From assembly GCA_035772735.1 (NCBI GenBank), contig JASDFA010000003.1, positions 99,982,501 through 100,046,500 of the forward strand: DNA of 64,000 bases, given 5' to 3'. Within the stretch, counting starts at the first letter, position 1, and every line of letters begins with the position of its first letter. This DNA comes from Datura wrightii. Its lineage: Eukaryota > Streptophyta > Magnoliopsida > Solanales > Solanaceae. A program made the position numbers and the translations under genes. Under the pieces are notes generated by a model, which saw only the letters and a program-made list of their open reading frames with translations, was not told the DNA's origin and ran no database searches. This document shows positions 10,172 through 22,735 of this stretch, in pieces.

Positions 10172-12268
10172 TGTCATGACCCGGATGTAGAACCGGATTG
10201 TAACATGGGACAAAGAACTCTGAGAGGCCCCTAGTCGACCCATGGCATAAGAATACATCTAACTTCATTCGTAATAAGCGGAAGACTAATCACAAGGCAT
10301 AACGGAAACTTATGCATGATATGTCAACTACACACTGTCTGAAATACTCTACTACATATGATGGATTGATGGGACAACACCCCCAACTAACCCGGACAAG
10401 TATTGAAACATAAAATAGTATGAATGTCTGTCAAATAACCCACGGAACATGAGGATTCACCAATAAGCTGAAAGTACACTCTGAGATGATCTAGATATGA
10501 GGATGAGCCTAAGAGCTGGAACCTGTATCATAAGATGATACAACATAAAAATTATGAGGTTAGTACGTGGAATGTACCGAGTATGCAAGGTAAGTAAAAT
10601 AGACATTTAAAATAATTAAAAACTCATAAATGATCATGAGAGTAGGACAACATGCTCATAACATAAATATTGTAATATAACGTAAGGCTCAAGGTTTTCA
10701 AAACATTCGTAATACAATCGTAACCATAATCATGAGAGAGAAGCCATAATAAATGTTATTTGGGAAAACATACATGGTCATAAACATGCATAAATCATGA
10801 GAAATAGGGGAGATTCTCTTAACCAACATACCCCATATGAGCACACATGAAGCCCGACTTGTTAACCGAGTCAGGAGGGTGTCCGTACCTTGCAAGGGTA
10901 GGACTATGAAAGTGTGATATCACCATGAAAAGGACCAATTGGGCTTGGGACAGTCACAAAGGAGGTCCCAATATACCTACGGTGACACGTAGTTTATGAG
11001 ATTCGGGGCAGAACCTAGGCCCCGAACCTACTCGATGTTCGATACTACTCACAAAACGTATATAGTGCTCATAGTATAACATGCACGAATTCATGGGCTA
11101 GTTAAATCATGGTAATCATAAACATAATTGTACATACGTAAACTAGCCATGACATAAGGCCCGTGATTTGGCCAAAACATAATATATGAATCATAGGTTT
11201 CATGCATACTTGTAGATCATACATATAACTTATAAATCATCAAATCATGATGGGTAATTGGACAAATCCATATTTCAAATCATAAATCATGCTGGGCTTG
11301 TAAGTATTAGTAATTGAAGCAAAGATCATAAGTCGATTCATCATAGATCATGCTTAAGTAGACTTATTTTAGTATAAATCGAAATAAATAGTTTTATAAG
11401 TAAAACTTTAATGATAAATCTGATCCAAATCCATAAAATATGATATAGATCAAAAATCATAAACCCCATTAGCAAATGATTCGAATTTCACCAAAAATTG
11501 AATTAAAACCCCATGTGGTTTTTGAATAGATTTTCATAAGTCAATAGAGGATGGGCATGGGTGTGAATAGAAACATCCATTCGTAACCATACATACCTGA
11601 TGGAGGCTGAATCTTACTCTCCCTTGAATGCCCAAAAGGAAATTGAACGAAATTGAGGAAGAAAACCTTGAATCACCCCTGTATCACTCTTCTATTCTCT
11701 TGCGTGCATGAATGAAGACTTTAGGATAGTTTCCCCCTCTAAAACCCACCTTTCATAGGTTAAAACGATGTAGTTTAGGATTTAGGAACTTAGAAATTAT
11801 GAAAAGACCCTTACTAATTTATCAGAAAATAATTGCCAGATGGTCCTAACGGACGACTTTACGACTCGTTGCTAGAGTGCATGACCCGTTAAGTCTATCG
11901 TCAGGTGCACTACCTCATGCATTCCCCTGGGCTCGTAACGGGTCGCTTCACGACTCATCAGGGGTGACCACTACTTGTGGTCACCGATCGTTAAGTACAC
12001 TGTCTCATCTTTCCTTTTCCCATTATTTTCCTTCTCCACGGCTGACCCAACGACTCGTGGTCTTGACCACGAGTTGTGGCCTTGCCCGTGGGGTCTCAAT
12101 TCTTCCAGGACTTTTTCTCAACACTCAGGCCTTCCCCACGAGTCACCTAAAAACTCGTGGGCTATCCTCACGAGTTGTGGGATGACTCATCCTGAGACTG
12201 CAATAACAATTTCCATTTTTCCCTGTTTCAACTCCCAGATCCGATCTTTGAGCTCTCAGGGTATAATA
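10172..12268 (-). repeat. 3' LTR of element 2 (2097 bp)
   Basis: It matches 17341-19483 along its length. On the plus strand it begins TGTCATGACCC and ends GGGTATAATA, where the other copy ends GGGGTATAACA, so its terminal CA pair has decayed. Iterated CpG-rich words (CGACTCGT, CACGAGTTGTGG, GACCCGTTAAGTC) cover 11840-12190, in the U3 part. Confidence 0.9.
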
Positions 12269-12303
12269 ATATCTCCCCCTTAGGAACATTCATCCTCGAA
12301 TGT
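12269..12303 (-). promoter_or_regulatory. AGGA-loop hairpin and polypurine tract, element 2
   Basis: On the minus strand, 12303-12286 reads ACATTCG-AGGA-TGAATGT, a 7-bp stem with one G-U pair. A purine tract (AAGGGGGAGATAT) then runs to the LTR edge at 12268. Confidence 0.85.
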
Positions 12304-12529
12304 AGGAAATAAGCAGAAAATAGAAACATGCAATTATCATATTCATATACTGATCATTCAAACCAAAAATCAACGGTATGACTACCTTTGATTCATATCA
12401 CCTAGCTGAACTGATCTCATGCTTCACATACACATCCATACACATAAAAGAAACTTGAACACATGAACTGAACATGAAAATTAAATAGAGTCATAGCGCA
12501 AAACTGATACCTCAAGTTGGAACTGAGCC

Positions 12530-12930
12530 GGTAGAGAATAAGTGTGGGTATTTAGCCATCATATCTGCTTCAGCTTCCCATGTAGCTCCTTTAACATGTT
12601 GATTATTCCTCCATAATGATTTAACTGAAGCTACTTCCTTGTTCCTCAGCCTCTAACCTGATGATCCAATATTTAAACTGGAACTTCCTCATAACTAAGG
12701 CTATCCTTTACTCCAACGCTGTCCACCGGGACTACTAGAGCTAGATCTCCCACACATTTCTTCAAAAGTGATACATGAAACACAAGATGCATGGAAGATA
12801 ACTCAGAGGGTAAGTCCAACTCATACGCTACCTTACCAACTCTTCTTATAATCCGGTAGGGAGTAACATAATGGGGACTGAGTTTTCCTGTTTTTCCAAA
12901 CCGCATGACTCCCTTCATGGGAGATACTTT
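12530..12930 (-). pseudogene. pol: Integrase C-terminus and chromodomain, element 2
   Basis: The minus strand encodes M-K-G-V-M-R-F-G-K-T-G-K-L-S, a Y-R-I-I-R-R-V-G segment and H-L-V-F-H-V-S-L-L-K-K. A frame change then leads to a chromodomain tail, S-V-K-S-L-W-R-N-N-Q, A-T-W-E-A-E-A-D-M and Y-P-H-L-F, at about 12630-12530. This is the same domain order as in elements 1 and 3. Confidence 0.85.
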
Positions 12931-12975
12931 CAGAAAATACCCAATCGTCCACCTCGAACTCCAACTCTCTCCTCC

Positions 12976-13760
12976 TCACATTAGCATATGACTTTGACTC
13001 CGAGTGATTTTCAACCTGTCCCTTATCAACTGAACCTTTACCATAGCCTCATGAACCAAATCTGGCCCCATCATAGCTGCCTCACCAAACTCAAACCATC
13101 TGATGGGTGACCTACATCTTCGCCCATAAAGAGCCTCGAATGTTGCCATCTGAATGCTAGAGTAATAGCTGTTATTATAAGCAAACTCAATCAGGGGCAA
13201 GTGATAATCCCAACTACCTTTGAAGTCCATCACACATACTCTCGAAATGTCCTCGAGAGTCTGGATTGTTCGTTCCACTTGGCCATCCGTCTGCGGATGA
13301 AAGGCTGTGCTGAGCTTAACCTGAGTTCAAAGCCCCTTCTGAAAAGACCGCCAAAACTGGGAGGTAAATTGAGTACCTCATTCTAAAATGATAGACAAGG
13401 GCACTCCATGTAGTCGAACCAACTCTCGGATATACTATTTGGCATAATCATCCATTGAGTCTGTGGTTTTCACCGGTAGGAAATATGCAGCCTTGGTTAA
13501 CCTGTCTATCACCACCCAAATAGAATCATAGTGTCGACGAGTACGAGGTAGGACTATAATGAAATCCATAATGATCTCTTCCCACTTCCAAGTGGGAATG
13601 CTAATGTCCTGAAGTATGCCTCCCGCTGTTGATGCTCGACCTTTACTTGCTGGCAGTTCGAGCATCTGGCTGCGAACTCCGTAGTATCCTTCTTCATGCC
13701 ATCCTACCAATAGATTTCTCATAAATCATGATACATCTTGGTGGATCCCGGATGGATAGA
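12976..13760 (-). pseudogene. pol: Integrase core, element 2
   Basis: Minus-strand pieces carry the integrase core: I-W-V-V-I-D-R-L-T-K-A-A-Y-F-L near 13500, a D-K-G-type region near 13400 with stops, and then E-R-T-I-Q-T-L-E-D from 13278 down. L-P-L-I-E-F-A-Y-N-N-S-Y and A-L-Y-G-R-R-C-R-S-P follow. The HHCC region (13760-13640) is badly decayed. Confidence 0.85.
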
Positions 13761-14044
13761 ATACCTGGTTCCATGTGCCTCATGCAATATCCAACTCCTC
13801 AAATCATCGACATTCGAAACACATAGGCGACCCTGATACCGCAACACACCATCTCTCCCTTGGGAGAAGACCTCCACCTTCTGACTTCAAATGGCTTCTT
13901 TCAACTTTACCAAAGTCGGATCCTCATCTTGTATAGCTTTCACATCAGTCACCAAGGACGATTCTGATCCATTCTGGATGATAACACCGCCATCGGTCGA
14001 GTCGACCAACCTAACTCCCAACCTTGCGAGTCGATGTACATCTT

Positions 14045-15345
14045 TCACCAACTCCTTTTTCCTTCATCCACATGGGACACACTCTCCATAGAGAGCCTAC
14101 TAAGTGTGTCCTCTACCACACTAGCCTTACCCAAATGGTAAAGGACATTCACTGTAGCCCTTGAGTAGCTCCAACCACCTCCTTTGCCGAAGATTGAGGT
14201 CTTTCTGCGTGAACACATATTGTAAGCTCTTGTGGTCCTTAAACACATCCACATGGACCCCATATAAGTAATGTGGCCGTATCTTTAATGCGAATACCAC
14301 CACTGCCAACTCTAGATCATGGGTTGGGTAATTCTTCTCATGGATCTTTAACTGTCGAGGCTATCACCTTCCCTCGCTGCATCAATACACACCCGAGTCC
14401 GATTCTCGAAGCATCACAATACACCACAAAACCATATGTACCCTCAGGTAGGGTCAAAACTAGTGCGGTAGTAAGTCGAGCCTTCAACTCTTGGAAACTC
14501 TTCTCACAAGCCTCCGACTATTGGAACTTTACCTTTTTCTGAGTGCAACTTGGTCAAAGGTGCTGCTATCGATGAGAAACCCTCAAAGAACCTCCGATAG
14601 TAACCAGCTAAACCTAATAAACTCCGAATATCCGAGGGATTCACCGGTCTAGGCCAATTTTTCACCGCCTCAATTTTCTGAGAATCTACTTTTAGGCCCA
14701 TCCTGATACTACATGGCCCAAAAATGCTACTGAGTTCAAGCAGAACTCGCACTTGCTGAACTTCGCATACAACTAACGATCCTTAAGGATCTGAAGCACT
14801 ACTCTCAAATGAGCAGCATGCTCCTCCTTGCTCCAGGAGTATATAAGGATGTCATCAATGAACACAATCATGAACATTTCCAGATATTGCGTGAAAACCC
14901 TGTTCATCAAGTCCATGAAAGCTGTAGGAGCATTTGTCAGCCCAAAAGACATAACTACAAACTGATAATGATCATACCGCGTCCTGAAGGCTGTCTTCGG
15001 GATATCACTCTCCCGAATCCTGAGCTGATGATACCCAGACCTCAGATCTATCTTTGAGAAACATTTGGCAACCTGAAGCTTGTCAAAAAAATCATCGATC
15101 CTAGGAAAATGATACCTTTTCTTAATGGTGACCTTGTTTAATTACTGATAGTCAATGTACATCCGAAGTGAACCATACTTCTTTCGGACAAATAACACTG
15201 GTGCACCCCATGGAGACTTGCTCGGTATGATAAAACCCTTATCTAATAGGTCCTTCAACTGCTCTTTTAACTCTTTTATCTCGGTTGGAGCCATCTTGTA
15301 AGGAGGGATAGATATAGGCTGCGTATCGGGTAGAAGGTCAATACC
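14045..15345 (-). pseudogene. pol: Reverse transcriptase and RNase H, element 2
   Basis: On the minus strand from about 15345, P-P-Y-K-M-A-P, L-L-D-K-G-F-I, S-P-W-G-A-P-V-L-F-V-R-K-K and F-S-K-I-D-L-R-S-G-Y-H-Q precede the catalytic F-I-D-D-I-L-I-Y near 14850. F-L-G-H-V-V-S and S-L-L-G-L-A-G-Y-Y-R-R-F-F follow. RNase H is in fragments (14440-14045) with H-Y-L-Y-G-V-H-V-D-V-F and Y-V-F-T-Q-K-D-L-N-L-R. In-frame stops (for example where Y-R-Q-L-N reads Y-Q-stop-L-N) and frameshifts make it inactive. Confidence 0.88.
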
Positions 15346-15960
15346 AAAATCAATCTCTCATTCGGGAGGAACACCTGGCAAATCATTGAAAAAGACCTTT
15401 AGATACTCACGCACCACCGAAACTGACCGGATCCTTAGGGTCTCGGACTCAACATCCTTAACCTTGACCAGATGGTACATGCAACCCTTAGAAATCATCT
15501 TTCAAGCCTTAAGATATGAAATAAATCGGCCTGCTGGTACAATCGAACTACTCTTCCACTCCAAAATTGATTCACCCAAAAAATGAAATTCCGCCGCACG
15601 AGTTGTACAATTTACAGAAGCATAACATGCATACAACCAATTCATGCCGAAAATAATATCAAAGTCATTCATGGATAACTATACAAGGTCTGCGGAGGTG
15701 AATTTATGTAATATAGTGATCAGGCATCCTCTATATACCCGCCTAGCTACAACCGAATCACCGACAAGAGTAGAAACCAAAAATGGTTCTGATAGAGTCT
15801 CGGGACTAACTCCAAAGCTACCGGCATAGTAAGGAGTCACAAAATACAAAGTAGCTCCTGGGTCAAGAAAACAATAAACATCAATATGAAAAACACGTGA
15901 CATACCTATGACCACATCCGGGAAGATCTCCTGCTCCTGACGGGGTGCTAAAGCATAAAA
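15346..15960 (-). pseudogene. pol: Aspartic protease, element 2
   Basis: The minus strand gives F-L-D-P-G-A-T-L-Y-F-V-T (active-site D-P-G variant) near 15860, then P-F-L-V-S-T-L-V-G-D-S-V-V and G-R-F-I-S-Y-L-K-A. A linker ends in L-P-G-V-P-P-E before reverse transcriptase. It matches the protease of elements 1 and 3 in order. Stops lie between 15345 and 15700. Confidence 0.82.
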
Positions 15961-17127
15961 CCTGTTTTGACGCTGACTGCCGGCTGAACTAGTCGAGGCA
16001 CCCTGCTAGAGCGGCAGAACTGACTGCTGGCATACAAGCTCCACTGACTCCTAATATGGTTGAAAGGAAATCTCTGATTTTGTGTTTGGGTTTGCCACAC
16101 CTGAAACAAGCATTCGAGCTGACTAGGCACTTCCCGGGATGATTCTTACCGCACTTTGCACAAGCTATGAAAGTGCGCTCTATCTACATGCTGCCGTGGT
16201 CTCTTAAATCTGGAGCCCTACTCCTCTGATCCCCTCGGAATCTAGACGGCATACTGGCCGATGGTGGTGGTGGAGTGATAGACCTATGTGCGACTGCTGA
16301 CACTGTCCACCCCCTAATCTGACCTGAGAAGTCCCGTAACTGTCGGTCCTATCCCTCTTGGCCTCTCTCTGCCTCTGATATATCGACTCCATCTACTGAG
16401 CATGCAGCACAATGCGGGGAAAGTCTATATCTCGATGCAACATGGTAATCCTGCAGTCCTTATCCAGATAGTCTGCCACTCCATGTAGAAAATGGCTCAC
16501 CCGAGCCCTTTGGTCAGCCACCAACTCTGGTACATATTTAGATAGCCGGGTGAACTCCAATGCGTACTCCTGAACCAACATGTCACCCTGCTTCAAATTA
16601 AAAAACTCGGCCGCCTTTAGCTCCCTCATCTCCCGAGGGAAGAATCGATCCAAGAATGCTATGTGGAACTCTTCCCAATCGATAGGGCCTGCACCCACTG
16701 CCTTAGCATCTCTCCACTATTTGAACCATATGTGGGCCACCCCCTTAAGTCTATAGGAGGTCAAATCTACACAATCTCAATTTGTCACCCCTATAACCTG
16801 GGTGATCTTTAGAATCTTTTCGATGAAATCGTGCGGATCCTCATCCACCTTGGACCCAAGGAACTCTGGACGGTTCATCCTCAAGAAGTCTCTAATCCCC
16901 GCTGCCACATTGCCATTCTATGGAATATGCGCAACAACCTACTGGTTGACCTGAGCGGTCAAGGCCTACGCCAACATCTGGATAGCCGCCTGAAACTCAG
17001 CATGGGCAACTGGTTCTGGTACCTAGGGCTCCTGAATAGGTGGGGCCTGCTGATGCCCATGATCATTGCCATCTCCGTGGCCTTCACCATTCCCATTTCT
17101 CCTTCCGTTCACTCTCCTGGGTTCCAT
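15961..17127 (-). pseudogene. gag: gag pseudogene, element 2
   Basis: A minus-strand ATG at 17127 starts a decayed Gag. 16698-16393 holds the capsid core (W-E-E-F-H-I-A-F-L-D-R-F-F-P, L-K-Q-G-D-M-L-V-Q-E-Y, F-T-R-L-S-K-Y-V-P). The zinc knuckle near 16160-16060 reads C-F-R-C-G-K-P-K-H-K-I-R-D-F: the last cysteine of CCHC is phenylalanine, so it should not bind zinc normally. Several stops are present upstream of 16698 and downstream of 16393. Confidence 0.83.
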
Positions 17128-17322
17128 GATTCTGCAATTGCGAGTAGCACGAATTAGAAGGAAAGAAGGACTTTTCATCGCACGACATAGATCATGAAAA
17201 AAGGGAACATTTTCCTAGACATCTCGTAGCCTCTTCGTCATAAGTGTGGTGCGCTTCACACCCATGAAAAAAGACTCCACTTAACACGACTTTTAGACAA
17301 CCTAGGACACTTCAAAACCTAT

Positions 17323-17335
17323 GGCTCTGATACCA
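17323..17335 (-). promoter_or_regulatory. Primer-binding site for initiator tRNA-Met, element 2
   Basis: The minus strand reads TGGTATCAGAGCC five bases inside the 5' LTR. It complements the 3' end of plant initiator tRNA-Met, the usual chromovirus primer. Confidence 0.9.
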
Positions 17336-17340
17336 AGTTT

Positions 17341-19483
17341 TTTCACGACCCGGACGTAGACCTAAATTGTAACACGGGACAAAGAACCCCGAGAGGCCCC
17401 AAGTCGACCCATGGAATAAGCATACATCTAACTTCATTCATAATAAGTGGAAGACTAATCTCAAGGCATAGCAGATACATAAGCATAATCATGACATATC
17501 ACAATAATGGAATCACTTAGACATACACAAGCTGAGTACTACATACTGTTTGAAAGCCTTTACTACATACGATGGTTTGATGGGACAACACTCCCAACTA
17601 ACTCGGACAAGTATCGAAACATAAAATAGAATGAATGTCTGTCAAATGGCCCTCAAAACATGAGGACCCACCAATAAGCTGAAAGTACTCTCTGAGATGG
17701 TCTAGATATGAGGATGAGCTTGAGAGCCGAAACCTGTATCATAAGACGATACAACATAGAAAGTATGCGGTCAGTACGTGGAATGTACTGAGTATACAAG
17801 GTAAGTAAAATGGACATTTAAAATATTTAAAAACTCATAAATGATCATGAGAGTAGGACGACATGCTCATAACATAAATATCGTAATATAATGTAAGGCT
17901 CAAGGTTTTCAAAACATTCATAATACAATCGTAACCATAATCATGAGAGAGAAGACATAATAAATGTTACTTGGGAAAACATACATAGTCATAAACATTC
18001 ATAAATCATGAGGAACAGTCAGAGATTCTCATAACTGACATACCCTATATGAGCATACATGAAGCCCGACTTGTAACTCTAGTCGGGAGGGTGTTCGTAC
18101 CTTTCCAAGGGTAGGACCATGAAAGTGTGATTTCACCATGAAATGGGCTAATTGGGCCAGGGACAGTCACAAAGGGGGTCCCAATATACCTACAGTGGCA
18201 CGTAGTTTATGAGATTCGGTGTAGAACCTAGGCCCTGAACCTACTCGGTGTTCGATACTACTCCCAAAATGTATATAGTGCTCATAATAGAACATGCATG
18301 AATTCATGGGCTAGTTAAATCATGACAATCATAAACATAATCGTACATACGTGAACTAGCCATGACATAAGGCCCGTGAGTCGGCCAAAGCATAATTTAT
18401 GAATCATAGGTTTCATGCATACTTGTAGGTCATACATATAACTTGTAAATCATCAAATCATGATGGATAATTGGATAAATCCACATTTCAAATCATAAAT
18501 CATGCTAGGCTTGTAAGTATTAGCAATTGAAGCGAAAATCATAAGTCGATTCATCATAGATCATGCTTAAGTAGGCTTATTTTAGTAGAAATCAAAATAA
18601 ATAGTTTTATAAGTAAAAATTTAATGGAAAATCTAATCCAAATCCATAAAATATGATGTAGATCCTAAATCATAAAGCCCCTTAGCAAATCATTCGAATT
18701 TCACCAAAAATTGAATTAAAACCCCATGTGGTTTTTGAATATGATTTTCATAAGTCAATAGAGGATGGGCATGGGTATGAATGGAAACACCCATTTGTAA
18801 TCCTACATACCTGATGGAGGCTGAATCTTACTCTCCCTTGAATGCCCAAAAGGAAATTGAAAGAAATTGAGGAAGAAACCTTGAATCACCCCTCTATGAC
18901 TCTTCTATTCTCTTGCATGCATGAATGAAGACTTTAGGATAGTTTCCCCCTATAAAACCCGCCTTTCATAGGTTAAAACGACATAGTTTAGGCTTATTAA
19001 GAACTTAGGAATTATTAAAGGACCCTTAGTAATTTCGCGGAAAATAACTGCCAGGTGGTCCTAACGGACGTCCTGACGACTCGTTGCTAGAGTGCACGAC
19101 CTATTAAGTCGATTGTCAAGTGCACTGCCTCATCTATTCCCCTGTACTCGTAATGGGTCGCTTCACGACTCGTCAGGGGTAACACAATTCGTGGTCACCA
19201 TTCGTTAAGCACACTGTCTCATCTTTCCTTTTCCCATTTATTTCCTTCCCCACGGCTGACGCAATGACTCGTGGGTCCTGACCATGAGTCGTGGCCTCGC
19301 CCATGGGGTCTCAACTCTTCTAAGACTTTTTCTCAACACTTAGGCCTTCCCCTTGAGTCACCTGACGACTAGTGGGTTGTCCTCACGAGTCGTGGGACGA
19401 CTCATCCTGAGACTGTAATAAAAATTTCCACTTTTCCCCATTTCAACTCTCGGGTCTAATCTTTGAGCTCACGGGGTATAACA
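17341..19483 (-). repeat. 5' LTR of element 2 (2143 bp)
   Basis: It matches 10172-12268. The plus-strand left end reads TTTCACGACCC where the other LTR has TGTCATGACCC, so the terminal TG has mutated. The CpG-rich word cluster lies at 19060-19410. CGTGG at 19484-19488 is the right target-site duplication. Confidence 0.9.
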
Positions 19484-19676
19484 CGTGGTAGATGTGGAGC
19501 TTGGAGAGTAAAAATTTTGGGTTGGCAGTAAGGAAGTTACCTTTAAGGTGTGTCCATCAACTGAAACTTCACCCGAATGCAAGGTGGTTGGAGTATTACA
19601 AAATGAACATGAGGATAAGGGATTGGAGCTGAGGGAGACAATGTCGGATAATGACCCATTGGAAATGAGGAATTGA
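19484..19676 (+). pseudogene. Aspartic protease, element A, second part
   Basis: Directly after element 2 the protease frame resumes (A-V-V-D-V-E-L-G-E), matching A-L-I-D-V-A-A-G in element C. An in-frame stop is at 19509-19511; sequence related in frame runs on to a second stop at 19674-19676. No reverse transcriptase follows. The RT, RNase H and integrase found within A's limits belong to element 2. Confidence 0.78.
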
Positions 19677-19716
19677 AAAAGGACTACTTCGTTCCACGAC
19701 ATTAAATAAGGCGTTT

Positions 19717-19734
19717 CTTGGGAGGCAACCCAAG
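19717..19734 (+). promoter_or_regulatory. AGGCAA-loop hairpin after protease, element A
   Basis: CTTGGG (19717-19722) and CCCAAG (19729-19734) form a perfect 6-bp stem around AGGCAA. Element E has the same loop with changed stems in the same position after protease (63537-63550 and 63585-63601). Confidence 0.7.
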
Positions 19735-19839
19735 TGTTCAGTGAATTAGTTGACGTTTTTGTTGTTTTTTGTTTGTGTAGGATCTGAGAAATGAGGAGCA
19801 AAGGGAGGAACAAATCATGCATGAAGACAAGGCAAGGAA

Positions 19840-20460
19840 CCGGTGAGCCGCCGGTCCAGAAACGTAAACCGCCAAAGAAGAGGAGCACAAAGCAGAAAGA
19901 TGAGATTAGAATTGAAGAACCGGCGGGCCATCGATGAACTATCGAAAAAGATTCGTGGGTCGCCCGTGTATCGCCGATAGTGAGAAGAAAACCTGAAGCT
20001 CAGCCACAGACTTGGTAGGTGACTGGCGAAATGCAGGTGCAATTCGTGAACCACCGGTGTATCACCGGCAGGAACCAGATCATTGGGCACAATGCAAGGT
20101 AAAATAAATCACAGCGACAAACCGCCGGTCCGAATTGGCGAACCGCCGACATATTGCCGGTCGAGGTGCGTAGTGAGTACAAAATGGAATCTAAAAAGAT
20201 TGGCCCACAAAATCCTAAATACCTACCCAGCCACCCTATTATGCAAATATTTCCATAGCTCCCCTTTTTCCAACCTTGTTTTCTTTCCATTTTTGTCTTT
20301 TCGTTACCCAACTTTCCTAATTCCCCACATTCCTCCATTTTCAACCTCTCCACTTTCCCACCTTTCCATCTTCCAACTTCTCACCAACATACCCACATTA
20401 AACTCTCCACTTTCCCCCTCAACCTATCACAATCTCACTCTTCACCTATAAAAATCCCTC
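19840..20460 (+). promoter_or_regulatory. CpG-rich repeats and candidate internal promoter, element A
   Basis: 19840-20165 has repeated words such as GAACCGGTGAGCCGCCGG, AACCACCGGTGTATCACCGG and GGCGAACCGCCG, variants of the words in this element's own LTR U3 (24910-25205). A pyrimidine-rich tract (20250-20445) then leads to CCTATAAAAA, a good TATA box at 20447-20453. I infer a second promoter for the accessory ORF. Confidence 0.5.
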
Positions 20461-21290
20461 CATATTTCACTAACACAATCACTTCACTCATACTCTCTAC
20501 ACTACACTCATCTAAAGGTGTCATTGCAAGTTTGACTTATTTTCCTTTTGAAGTTAACAGAGTGTGCAAGCATTCTTCCAATTTGGTAACAATTTTGTTG
20601 CCCCTGTTTTAATTTTATTATTGGTACCTGATTTAGTAGGAGTAATATTCTATTTTCCTTTCTTGTTGAATTCTTGAATGTGTTATGCTTGTTAAATGGA
20701 ATGGATATGTGCTTTTGCGGTGAAATTCTGAATAGGGTGAAGTCTGAGTAACTCATATGCATAAAGCACAATGTTTTGCCCGATGATAGACCGGGTGACG
20801 CCAATCTTAAGGGCTAAACGTCATGAATATGTGTGTGAATGGAGTAGAGTGCTGGTAGTATGTTTGATGTGAAGGTGTGTTAATGGGTTCCTGTGAATAA
20901 TAAGTTGAAAATTTGGGGACGAAAGGGGCCAGTGATTCTCTGGTCAGATTCGGCAAATAGCCGATGGAGCACCAGTTTACTTTGAAATTGGTCCTGGCCA
21001 CTGAGTGGATTCCACGCTACATCAGCGGTTCGCAAACCTAGACCAGTGAGACGTCTCCTGAATCATTGAAAATTTCATAATTGCCCAATGTTCTGTCAGG
21101 CATCGATGGTCAATCGGCGGTCCACAAAATGTCTTCGGTGAGCCGCCGGTCTTCCGCCGGTACCACTAGATCTTTAAATGATTGTTTGATTTTCCTTTGT
21201 TTCTTAGTTCTTCTTTAGAATAGTTTTCTTTTCCTTTAATTTCTACTTCTATTTCCTATCACTAACATACCTCTTGCAAAAAAACAAACC
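20461..21290 (+). other. Leader region of the accessory ORF, element A
   Basis: No coding sequence is visible. More CpG-rich words lie at 21015-21165 (AGCGGTTCGC, GTGAGCCGCCGGTCTTCCGCCGG type). By analogy with C and E this should hold a leader intron, but I could not fix a convincing donor and acceptor. Confidence 0.4.
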
Positions 21291-22735
21291 ATGTCTTCCA
21301 CAAGAAACAAAGGCAAAGGAAAGGCCCCTGCTTCTTCAACTAGCAAAGGCAAGGGAAAATCCAGGGACACTCAACCAAGGAACAACACCAAAGAAGCACT
21401 AATCCTCTGTGTACCAAACATGAAAGAGCAATACGTCATTTGCTAAGGCCGCTCAATAACCGTGGAGAAGCGGTTTGACTTGAAATGATTGAGGGGTGAT
21501 TTCCCTAACATCACCAAGCAGTTCACCCACAGGCAATGACATGCATTTGCCAACCCACTTCTGTCATATTACCCCAGCTTGGTCACCAAGTTTTATGCCT
21601 CTTATCACGCCCGCCAAGAGAGTATGCAACATAGAGGCAAAGTAGGTGATTTCCCCTGCTTGCCATCCATGATGATCCGGGGAGTGGAGGTTGATATAAC
21701 CCCGACGACCATTAATTATTTGTTCTGGAAGGATGAAATTGACTTGCTACGGAGTACATGGCTAGGGTGGTGGATATGAAGGACCAGTTCGCGTGGGTAG
21801 GCCTAATTATAGCTGTTGGCTATCCATTGTAGGCCTCAATGGGTGGCGAAATCTCTTGCCACGACTTGAAGTTCGAGGCCAAGATGTGGCTCGATTTTGT
21901 TTGTGCTCAGGTCATCCCCTCTAAAAATGAACAGAGGGCCAGCCTTGAAACTTCCATTCTTATTGCCTGCATAACGACAGGAGTCCCCATCAACTTTGGG
22001 AAATTGTCGCTCAACAGATGAAGAAGAAGGCCAGGCAGTCTAGTACCTCAATGCCCTATCCAGTCTTAATTTCCCAACTTTGCTCAGCAGCTGGGGTGCC
22101 TCTATTCCCGGATGAAACTCCTTCCGTTGCATAGGGTGTAATTGATGGAGCGGAAGAAAGATGCCGAGGCACCAACAGTAAAGAGGAAGCGCCAGCAATC
22201 CTTTGGAGTGCAAGAAGAATCTCTCTCCCATGGGTCAGCCCAATCACCAATCGCCCCAGAATCCAATGTGCCCAAGCCTGACAAGTCGGGCCAAGCATCA
22301 GGTGACATGCCTCAGCAAAGAGTTTCTCCCCCTCCACAATCTTCTCAGCTAAGTGGTCTCCATCGACTTGTGGAGATGACAAACTCACATGAAAGCTAAC
22401 TTCAATGTTTGGCTAAGAGCCTCCAGGCACTCATTGCTAAAACAATCAAGAAGGAGCTCAAATCACTGTACGAGAATTTCACCACTTTATGAAAGAGGGT
22501 GGATGCAGTAGAAGGGGTAGTCACATCCATCCAAACTGAGGTGCATGAGTGGAAGAGTCAGACTTTGGTCGAAGTTCCCGCCATGAGCGCCTTGGTTGCT
22601 GCAATGGCTGCTCCATCCTCAGCTTGGGGGCCAATTGATGACTTGTTTGAAGGGCTGGGAGATGATTTTGCTGGGCTAGGTGATTCCAGCAGCGGTGATG
22701 GTGGTGCGGCAGAGGCTGACGATGAAGAGGAGTAA
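21291..22735 (+). pseudogene. Accessory ORF pseudogene (putative plant transposon protein type), element A
   Basis: ATG at 21291 opens a lysine/serine-rich start (M-S-S-T-R-N-K-G-K-G-K-A). A stop lies after about 44 codons, and a core follows with Y-Y-P-S-L-V-T-K-F-Y-A-S-Y and E-V-D-I-T-P-T-T-I-N-Y-L-F. A frameshift falls between 21779 and 21839. Next come A-K-M-W-L-D-F-V-C-A-Q-V-I-P and I-T-T-G-V-P-I-N-F-G-K, which align with the accessory ORFs of C, E and D. The tail has a possible coiled coil (22440-22560) and a serine/glycine/aspartate-rich acidic end. No signal peptide or membrane segment is visible. Function is unknown; the family name is from memory. Confidence 0.78.

Larger units (their letters stand above)
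10172..19483 (-). mobile_element. Element 2: minus-strand chromovirus inserted in element A protease
   Basis: It is 9312 bp. LTRs 10172-12268 and 17341-19483 match, and CGTGG flanks both sides. Read on the minus strand the order is LTR, initiator-Met primer site, gag, protease, reverse transcriptase, RNase H, integrase, chromodomain, polypurine tract, LTR. All coding parts carry stops and frameshifts. It is a different chromovirus family from elements 1 and 3; its LTR resembles that of X in carrying repeated ACGACTCGT/ACGAGTCGT words. Confidence 0.93.

Noticed and set aside
12673..17127. The pol genes here as the missing pol of element A
   Set aside because: They are on the opposite strand, inside LTRs with an initiator-Met primer site and CGTGG target duplications, so they belong to inserted element 2.
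22499..22735. Small acidic ORF as a separate host gene
   Set aside because: It is in the same frame as upstream accessory-ORF fragments and matches the acidic tail of element C.
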